In this document: positions 33,245 to 37,883 of the stretch, piece after piece | Position numbering within the stretch: position 1 is the first letter of the stretch | Layout: each line of letters starts with the position of its first letter | Assembly: GCA_016789865.1 (NCBI GenBank) | Contig: JAEUPC010000103.1 | Coordinates: forward strand, 1 to 37,883 | Origin: Rubrivivax sp. | GTDB taxonomy: Bacteria > Pseudomonadota > Gammaproteobacteria > Burkholderiales > Burkholderiaceae_C | DNA length: 37,883 nucleotides | Direction: 5' to 3' | The notes under the pieces: model-generated | Told to the model about the DNA's origin: nothing | Database searches by the model: none | Seen by the model: only the letters and a program-made list of their open reading frames with translations | Translations under genes and position numbers: made by a program

Positions 33245-34019
33245 GGCGCACCCAGCCCGATTCGAGGTGGGACCACAGCTGCGTGTACAGCTCGTGGAAG
33301 TGCGGGTCCTTCTGCAACTCGCGGATCGAGCGCGGCCGCGGCAGGTCGATCGGCACGTCGGCCACGATGCGCCCCGGCCGCGACGACATCACCACCACGC
33401 GGTCGGACACCGCCACCGCCTCGGCCAGATCGTGGGTCACGAACAGCACCGTGTGGCGGTGCTGCTGGCACAGGCGCAGCAGCAGGTCTTCGAGCTGCAG
33501 CTTGGTCTGCGCGTCGAGCGCGCCGAAGGGCTCGTCCATCAGCAGCAGCGTGGCGTCCATCGCGAACGTGCGCGCCAGCGCCGTGCGCTGGCGCATGCCG
33601 TGCGACAAGGCCTTGGGCAGCGCCTCTTCATGACCGGCCAGCCCCACTTCGGCCAGCATCGCGCGGGCGCGGGCACGGCGCTCGTCGGCGGACACGCCGC
33701 GCACCTGCAACCCGAAGGCCGCGTTGTCCAGCGCCGTGCGCCACGGCAGCAGGCTGTCGCGCGCCAGCATGTAGGCCACCTGCGGGTGGCCCTCGCTGGG
33801 CGGGCCGCCAACGACGCGGATCGAGCCCTCGCCGCGGTGCGGCACCAGGCCCGCGCACAGGTTCAACAACGTCGTCTTGCCGCAGCCGCTGGGCCCGACC
33901 AACGAGACGAATTCGCCCTCGGCCACATGCAACGTGATGTCGGCAAGCACCGAGGTCCTGCCGTCGAAGCTCAGGTGCAGGCCGTCGACGGCGATGGCCG
34001 CGCCTTGGCTTCGCGACAT
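33234..34019 (-). CDS. ABC transporter ATP-binding protein, SsuB/TauB type
   Basis: A 261-residue ATPase. Walker A is GPSGCGKTT (42-50), the signature is LSHGMRQR (138-145) and Walker B is LLLMDEPFGALD (159-169), followed by the switch histidine in FVTHDL. The signature has His where LSGGMRQR is usual, a variant likely still active. It energises the permease encoded immediately downstream with an 11-base overlap. It follows the receptor gene by 54 bases. Confidence 0.95.
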   Translation of the reverse strand: MSRSQGAAIAVDGLHLSFDGRTSVLADITLHVAEGEFVSLVGPSGCGKTTLLNLCAGLVPHRGEGSIRVVGGPPSEGHPQVAYMLARDSLLPWRTALDNAAFGLQVRGVSADERRARARAMLAEVGLAGHEEALPKALSHGMRQRTALARTFAMDATLLLMDEPFGALDAQTKLQLEDLLLRLCQQHRHTVLFVTHDLAEAVAVSDRVVVMSSRPGRIVADVPIDLPRPRSIRELQKDPHFHELYTQLWSHLESGWVRHEG

Positions 34020-34073
34020 GACGATCGGGGTCGGCTCGGGGCGAGTGTGGGACGCGAGTGCAGGACGGCCGAC

Positions 34074-35060
34074 TCAGCGCGCGAGCAGCTTGCTCGTGTC
34101 CACCAGCTTGTCGATCTGCCCGCCGCGGTGCATGTACTCGGCGATGTGCTGCAGCGCCTTGGGGTCGACATCGAACTTGAAGCTCTTGAGGTTGTTGCGC
34201 AGCGACACCTCGAGCACCTTGTCGCCGCCCGGGGCGTTGATCTTGAACGTGTCTGTGGCGATCTTGAGCATGGCGGAGAAGTTCGCCGGGTTCTGCGCCA
34301 GCGCCTCGGCCTCGCGCAGGGCACTCTCGAAGCCCTTCAGCGCGGTCGCGTTCTTGGCCAGGTAGTCGGCTTTTGCGACCAGCACGACGCCGGCACCCGA
34401 GGTCTTGATGATGTCGGCCGGCCCGACGCCGTTGCGCGGATCGACGACGATCCGGCAGGCCTTGCTGACCTCGCAGAAACCGTCCATCGGGGAGAACAGC
34501 ACGAGGCCGTCGATCTGCTTGTTGGCGATCGCCGGGAAGGCGGTGTTCGGTGCGCCGACGGCCACGATGGTCACGTCGTCGGCCTTCATGCCGGCGCCCT
34601 TGAGCATCTCCACCAGCTGGAACTCGGCGCCGCTGCCGCGCGCCGTGACACCGATCTTCTTGCCCTTGAAGTCCTGCATGACGGCCGGGTAGCCCTTGGC
34701 CGCGTTGGGCGTCTCCAGCCCAGCGCCGGCCATCAGGAAGAACACCGGCTCGCGCGCCGCGCTGCCCAGCACCTTGAGGTCGGCGCCCTTGTTGACGGCC
34801 TGGATCAGGACCTCGGGCGGCGGGAAGGCCACTTCGATGTCGCCCGCCAGCAAGGTCTGCATGCCCAGCGGTGCCTGCGGGATGGTGCGCAGCTCGCACT
34901 TGACGCCGTGCTTCTCACACAGGCCGTTGGCGTTGGCCACGCGGACCAGGAAATTGCCCAGGCCTGGGTAGTCTTGGATGCGCAGGGTGGTCTGGGCAAG
35001 GGTCGGGCCAGCCAGCACGAGGGCCAGTGAGGCGATCGCAAGGCGCAGGGGATGACGCAT
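34074..35060 (-). CDS. ABC transporter periplasmic substrate-binding protein, SsuA/NMT1-like
   Basis: A 328-residue secreted receptor of the sulfonate/nitrate/taurine/NMT1 class. The signal peptide (about 1-22) ends in PTLAQ, before TTLRIQDYPG. Family traits are the early segment with an oxyanion-binding style loop (MQTLLAGDIEVAFPPPEVLIQA) and FKGKKIGVTARGSGAEFQLVEML. The ligand cannot be read from sequence. AAGGAAG precedes ATG 35060. It is the first gene of the operon that continues through the dioxygenase, the dehydrogenase and the shell genes, so its ligand is probably the substrate of the microcompartment pathway. Confidence 0.9.
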   Translation of the reverse strand: MRHPLRLAIASLALVLAGPTLAQTTLRIQDYPGLGNFLVRVANANGLCEKHGVKCELRTIPQAPLGMQTLLAGDIEVAFPPPEVLIQAVNKGADLKVLGSAAREPVFFLMAGAGLETPNAAKGYPAVMQDFKGKKIGVTARGSGAEFQLVEMLKGAGMKADDVTIVAVGAPNTAFPAIANKQIDGLVLFSPMDGFCEVSKACRIVVDPRNGVGPADIIKTSGAGVVLVAKADYLAKNATALKGFESALREAEALAQNPANFSAMLKIATDTFKINAPGGDKVLEVSLRNNLKSFKFDVDPKALQHIAEYMHRGGQIDKLVDTSKLLAR

Positions 35061-35111
35061 CGTGTCTTCCTTGAATCTTGTGCCGCATCAATGCGTGCGG
35101 ACGACAATTGG

Positions 35112-35117
35112 ATTAAA
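35112..35117 (-). promoter_or_regulatory. Predicted -10 element of the transporter/BMC operon
   Basis: On the minus strand this reads TTTAAT, five of six matches to TATAAT. It implies a start site near 35105 and a leader of about 45 bases before the receptor ATG. There is no good -35, as expected for an activator-dependent promoter. Confidence 0.5.
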
Positions 35118-35137
35118 GGCGCGTCGGCCCGCCGAAA

Positions 35138-35155
35138 TTGCTGCGTACGCGACAA
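35138..35155. promoter_or_regulatory. 18-bp Crp/Fnr-type dyad, candidate operator
   Basis: TTGctGCGTACGCgaCAA has 14 of 18 symmetric bases, with TTG/CAA arms and a perfect GCGTACGC centre. Its centre (35146.5) is 41.5 bases upstream of the start site implied by the -10 at 35112-35117, the class II position for Crp/Fnr activators. It also ends only seven bases before the regulator's own GTG, allowing autoregulation. Confidence 0.55.
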
Positions 35156-35162
35156 TCCTAGG

Positions 35163-35870
35163 GTGAGCCCCCTCCGCCGCCTCACCGACCCGTCCGCCGA
35201 CTCTTCTGCATACCGCCTGGACCTGCTGCAGGCGCTTCCGGCATCGGAGTCGGAAGCCCTGCGCAAGCTGGGTGTTGTCCACCGCTATCGCGATGGCGCG
35301 ACGCTTGCGCAGCGAGGCCAGCCAATGAGGTCCGTGCTGGTGCTGACCAAGGGTCGATTGCGGGCGGTGACCAGCCTGATCGATGGCCGCGAGCACCTGA
35401 TGCGCTGGGTCGAGCCCGGTGAGGCCGTCGGCGTGGCCTCGGTTCTCGCGCAATTGCCATTCCAAGTAGACCTGATCGCAAGCGGCCCCTGCGAGGTACG
35501 GTCGATCCCGGGGGAGGCCTTCGTGGACGTGATGCGCCGCAATTCCGCGGCCGGCCTGGTCGTGGCCAGGCTTCTTGCCGCACGGCTGAGCGAGGTGTAT
35601 GACCATGTCGTGGCGCAGGCGCAGGGCCGGCTGCAAGACCGTGTCCAAGCTTCCCTTCGACACCTCGCGGCCGAAAACGGCGAGCAACTCACCGATGGTC
35701 GGGTGCGGTTGCGCGTCTCGCATCAAGATGTCTCGGACGCCGTCGGTGCGTCGCGACAGCGGGTCAACGGAGCGCTGCACAGTCTGCAGCGCGCGGGCTA
35801 CGTGGTGCTGGGCTACCGGCAGATCACGCTCGCCATGCCGCCACCAAAGAGGCGCAGGACTGGCGGCTGA
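35163..35870 (+). CDS. Crp/Fnr family transcriptional regulator
   Basis: A 235-residue regulator. The N-terminal cyclic-nucleotide-binding-type beta-barrel (about 15-120) is followed by the dimer helix and a winged helix-turn-helix (VSHQDVSDAVGASRQRVNGALHSL-like, with recognition helix SRQRVNGAL). It lacks the Fnr cysteine set and the Arg-Ser-Ala phosphate-binding motif of Crp, so the effector is not cAMP or an Fe-S cluster in the usual way. GTG 35163 was chosen because the frame upstream runs through the divergent promoter; ATG 35091 is an alternative. It is divergent from the importer/dioxygenase/BMC operon and is its likely activator. Confidence 0.88.
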   Translation: MSPLRRLTDPSADSSAYRLDLLQALPASESEALRKLGVVHRYRDGATLAQRGQPMRSVLVLTKGRLRAVTSLIDGREHLMRWVEPGEAVGVASVLAQLPFQVDLIASGPCEVRSIPGEAFVDVMRRNSAAGLVVARLLAARLSEVYDHVVAQAQGRLQDRVQASLRHLAAENGEQLTDGRVRLRVSHQDVSDAVGASRQRVNGALHSLQRAGYVVLGYRQITLAMPPPKRRRTGG

Positions 35871-36006
35871 GTTGCGTCCACGCGGCCAAGGTGGTGTGGA
35901 TCTCACGTGAGCGCCCGGCCTTGCGCACGACGGCGGGCTCGGGGGGTGACTCGAGGGTCAGTTCGACGCGCAGGCCACGCGCGCCCGGCGCCGCTGACCG
36001 CCTCGG

Positions 36007-36237
36007 ATGCGCCCGCTCGACAGCTCGGTGGTGATGGCCTCGATGCACGAGGCCGAACCGCATCACGAGGCCTGCAGCGCCCTGCTGCTGCAAGGCGGCC
36101 GCGCGCTGTACGTGCACGCGCTGGCCGAGGTGTTCTCCACGCTCACGGGCGGCGCCCAGGGCCCGCGCGTCGGCGCCGATCTCGCGCACTTTGCCGCCCT
36201 CGTGCGCGAGGGCGATCCGCGCGTCGAAGCGGTCTGA
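36007..36237 (+). pseudogene. Truncated PIN-domain (VapC-like) remnant
   Basis: A 76-residue frame that begins like a PIN-domain toxin: LDSSVVMASMHEAEPHHEAC (first catalytic Asp region) and YVHALAEVFSTLTGG (conserved Glu). Complete VapC toxins have about 130-140 residues; this one stops before the C-terminal acidic residues, so it is probably inactive. No antitoxin gene was recognised in the 136 bases between it and the Crp-type gene; that stretch and the 75 bases after it hold nothing I can name. Confidence 0.6.
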
Positions 36238-36312
36238 AGGCGAATCCCGGCCCCGCAGGGGCGCTGCAAAGGGGCGCACCTGCCTGTGGCGTCAATCGAC
36301 CAGTGAACCCGA

Positions 36313-37599
36313 CTACGGGCCGCCCATCGCCCACCTCGGCAGCCAGGTCGTGATCGCCGGCACGTAGGTGATGAACCCGAGCGTCACGACCAGCGGCACG
36401 TAGTACGGCGCCATCTCGCGCAGCACGTCCTTCATCCTCACCTTCGCGATGTCGGCCACAAGGAAGAGCGCCAGGCCCATCGGCGGGGTGACGAGGCCGA
36501 TCATGAGGTTGAACACCACCACCATGCCCAGGTGCACCGGGTCGACGCCCGCGGCCACCAGCGGCTTGGCGATGATCGGCGCGATGACGAGGATCGCCGT
36601 CGTGCTGTCCAGGAACATGCCCACCCCCAGCAGCAGCACGTTCACCAGCAGCAGCAGCACGAAGGGGTTGGTGGAGACGGAGAGCATCCAGCCCGTCATC
36701 ATCTGCGGCACGCCCTCCACCGACAGCACCCAGCCGAACAGCGCCGCCACCGCCACGATGAGCAGGATGCCGGCCGAGGCGCCGAGCGCCTCCACCGCCG
36801 CGGCGCGCAGGCCGGCCCACGAAAGCTCACGGTAGATCAGGGTACTGATGAAGAGCGCGTAGGCCACCGTCACCGCGGCGATTTCGGTGGGCGTGAAGAT
36901 GCCCGCGAGCATGCCGACGATGAGGATCACCGGCGCGGCGATGGCCGGCGCGGCGGGCTTGAAGTCGCGCCACAGGTCGGCCAGCCGCGGCCAGCGCGCG
37001 GCACGCGGGTAGCCGCGCCGCACGGCCAGCCAGCCCGTCATCAGCATCAGCATCGCCACGCACAAGAGGCCCGGCAAGATGCCGCCCAGCAGCAGCTGGA
37101 TCACCGAGACGCCCGTGACGGTGCCGTAGATGATGAGCGGGATGCTGGGCGGGAAGATCGGCCCGACGATGGCCGACGAGCAGGTCACGGCGCTGGCGAA
37201 CGCGGGCTTGAAGCCCTTGTCCTTCATCGCGTCGATCTCGATGCGGCCGATGCCGCCGATGTCGGCCAGCGCCGAGCCCGACATGCCGGCGAAGACCAGG
37301 CTGCCGAAGATGTTCACCTGCGCCAAGCCGCCGGGCAGGCGGCCCACGGCGGTGTCGGCGAATCGGTAGATGTGGCGCGAGATGCCGGCCGAGTTCATCA
37401 AGCTGCCGACGAACACGAACACGGGCACCGCCACCAGCGGGAACGAGTCCATCGCGTACAGCGAGCGCTGCGCGATCAGGTCCAGCGGCAGGTCGTTGAG
37501 CAGCAGGTAGGCCACGCTCGGGATGCCGATGGCCAGCACCACCGGGAAGCCGAGCAGGAACAGGCCGAGGAAGGCGGCGACGACCGCGAAGCCGGCCAT
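36313..37599 (-). CDS. dctM: TRAP transporter large permease subunit (DctM)
   Basis: A 428-residue integral membrane protein with about 12 hydrophobic segments, the normal DctM length. Family segments include FVFVGSLMNSAGISRHIYRF, GSLVFAGMSGSALADIGGIG, SSAIVGPIFPPSIPLIIYG and the late LMIGLVTPPMGLALFL. It carries the sodium-coupled transport activity for organic acids captured by a DctP receptor, which is not in the window. ATG 37599 has GGGAG about 11 bases upstream and follows the small subunit by 24 bases. The substrate is unknown. Confidence 0.95.
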   Translation of the reverse strand: MAGFAVVAAFLGLFLLGFPVVLAIGIPSVAYLLLNDLPLDLIAQRSLYAMDSFPLVAVPVFVFVGSLMNSAGISRHIYRFADTAVGRLPGGLAQVNIFGSLVFAGMSGSALADIGGIGRIEIDAMKDKGFKPAFASAVTCSSAIVGPIFPPSIPLIIYGTVTGVSVIQLLLGGILPGLLCVAMLMLMTGWLAVRRGYPRAARWPRLADLWRDFKPAAPAIAAPVILIVGMLAGIFTPTEIAAVTVAYALFISTLIYRELSWAGLRAAAVEALGASAGILLIVAVAALFGWVLSVEGVPQMMTGWMLSVSTNPFVLLLLVNVLLLGVGMFLDSTTAILVIAPIIAKPLVAAGVDPVHLGMVVVFNLMIGLVTPPMGLALFLVADIAKVRMKDVLREMAPYYVPLVVTLGFITYVPAITTWLPRWAMGGP

Positions 37600-37623
37600 G
37601 TCAGGCGCTCCCGGTGGTCGTCG

Positions 37624-37883
37624 TCATGAGAGGACGGTGTGCTTGTCTTCGGCGTGCCCGCGCTTCCAGGTGTGGACCAGGCGCGCCGCGGTCTCCACCG
37701 ACAGCAGCGCCATGCCCACCACCAGCGGCGCCATGAACAGCCAGAACGGCATCTCGAGCGTGGCGGTGCGGTTGTTCAGGTTGTTGCCGATCGTCACCAC
37801 CGCGGCCACGGCCATCAGCCCGAAGAAGGCGATGCCGGCCAGTTCGATGAACATCTGCAGCCACCAGCGCGGCCGCGCCGGCA
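37624..37883 (-). CDS. dctQ: TRAP transporter small permease subunit (DctQ), 5' end outside window
   Basis: The C-terminal 85 residues of a DctQ-type subunit, which pairs with DctM. Two hydrophobic segments are visible (IAFFGLMAVAAVVTIG and MPFWLFMAPLVVGMALLSVE), with the TATLEMPFWLFMAPL pattern typical of DctQ. The frame stays open to the window edge, so ATG 37854 is internal and the true start lies beyond. It forms an operon with dctM. Confidence 0.9.
   Translation of the reverse strand, partial: PARPRWWLQMFIELAGIAFFGLMAVAAVVTIGNNLNNRTATLEMPFWLFMAPLVVGMALLSVETAARLVHTWKRGHAEDKHTVLS

Noticed and set aside
36007-36237. A functional VapC toxin
   Set aside because: The frame stops at 76 residues, short of the C-terminal acidic residues needed for the PIN active site, and no antitoxin was found.

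Overview
The window is very GC-rich, densely coding DNA with strong G/C third-position use and short spacers. A Bug-type (tripartite tricarboxylate) receptor gene, the CtpA and LOG protein types and the many ABC, TRAP and LysR catabolic modules suggest a betaproteobacterium of the order Burkholderiales (Rubrivivax/Leptothrix/Comamonadaceae-like). This placement is inference from style, not from a marker gene. No rRNA, tRNA, CRISPR array or intact insertion sequence was seen.

Layout. (1) 1-6.7 kb, plus strand: the end of a CtpA-type S41 protease, a LOG-family phosphoribohydrolase, an arginase, a GMC flavin oxidoreductase and an acyl-CoA synthetase. (2) 6.8-9.3 kb, minus strand: a dimethylglycine/sarcosine-dehydrogenase-like flavoprotein fused to a GcvT module. 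(3) 9.5-11.6 kb, plus strand: an H-NOX nitric-oxide sensor paired with a GGDEF-EAL cyclic-di-GMP enzyme. (4) 11.7-14.2 kb: a sugar-acid dehydratase (IlvD/Edd family) and an RraA-like aldolase. (5) 14.2-22.2 kb: a coherent late-ureide (oxalurate) module. A PucG/HpxJ-like aminotransferase stands divergent to fdrA(allF), carbamate kinase, DUF2877 (allH), DUF1116 (allG) and an HpxW-like oxamate amidohydrolase. Together they could convert ureidoglycine to oxalurate, then oxamate plus carbamoyl phosphate, then ATP, ammonia, CO2 and oxalate. (6) 22.3-26.5 kb: a PepSY membrane protein, a PdxA-family dehydrogenase, a Bug receptor and a divergent LysR regulator.

(7) 26.6-35.9 kb is the most striking part. 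One minus-strand operon of ten genes runs from 35060 down to 27383. It encodes an SsuABC/TauABC-type ABC importer, a TauD-family 2-oxoglutarate/Fe(II) dioxygenase, a CoA-acylating aldehyde dehydrogenase, and bacterial microcompartment (BMC) shell proteins (two BMC-T, one BMC-H, one BMC-P) plus a small Cys-rich protein. The aldehyde dehydrogenase, the dioxygenase and the Cys-rich protein each carry a terminal linker-plus-amphipathic-helix that looks like an encapsulation peptide. My reading is an aerobic, oxygenase-fed metabolosome: a substrate, possibly a sulfonate, is imported, oxidised to an aldehyde by the dioxygenase, and the aldehyde is converted to an acyl-CoA inside a protein shell. No known signature enzyme (diol dehydratase, glycyl-radical enzyme, ethanolamine lyase, RuBisCO) is present. 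A divergent Crp/Fnr regulator and an 18-bp dyad placed exactly at -41.5 from a predicted start site suggest class II activation of the operon.

(8) 36-37.9 kb: a truncated PIN-domain remnant, then a TRAP transporter (large subunit complete, small subunit cut by the window end).
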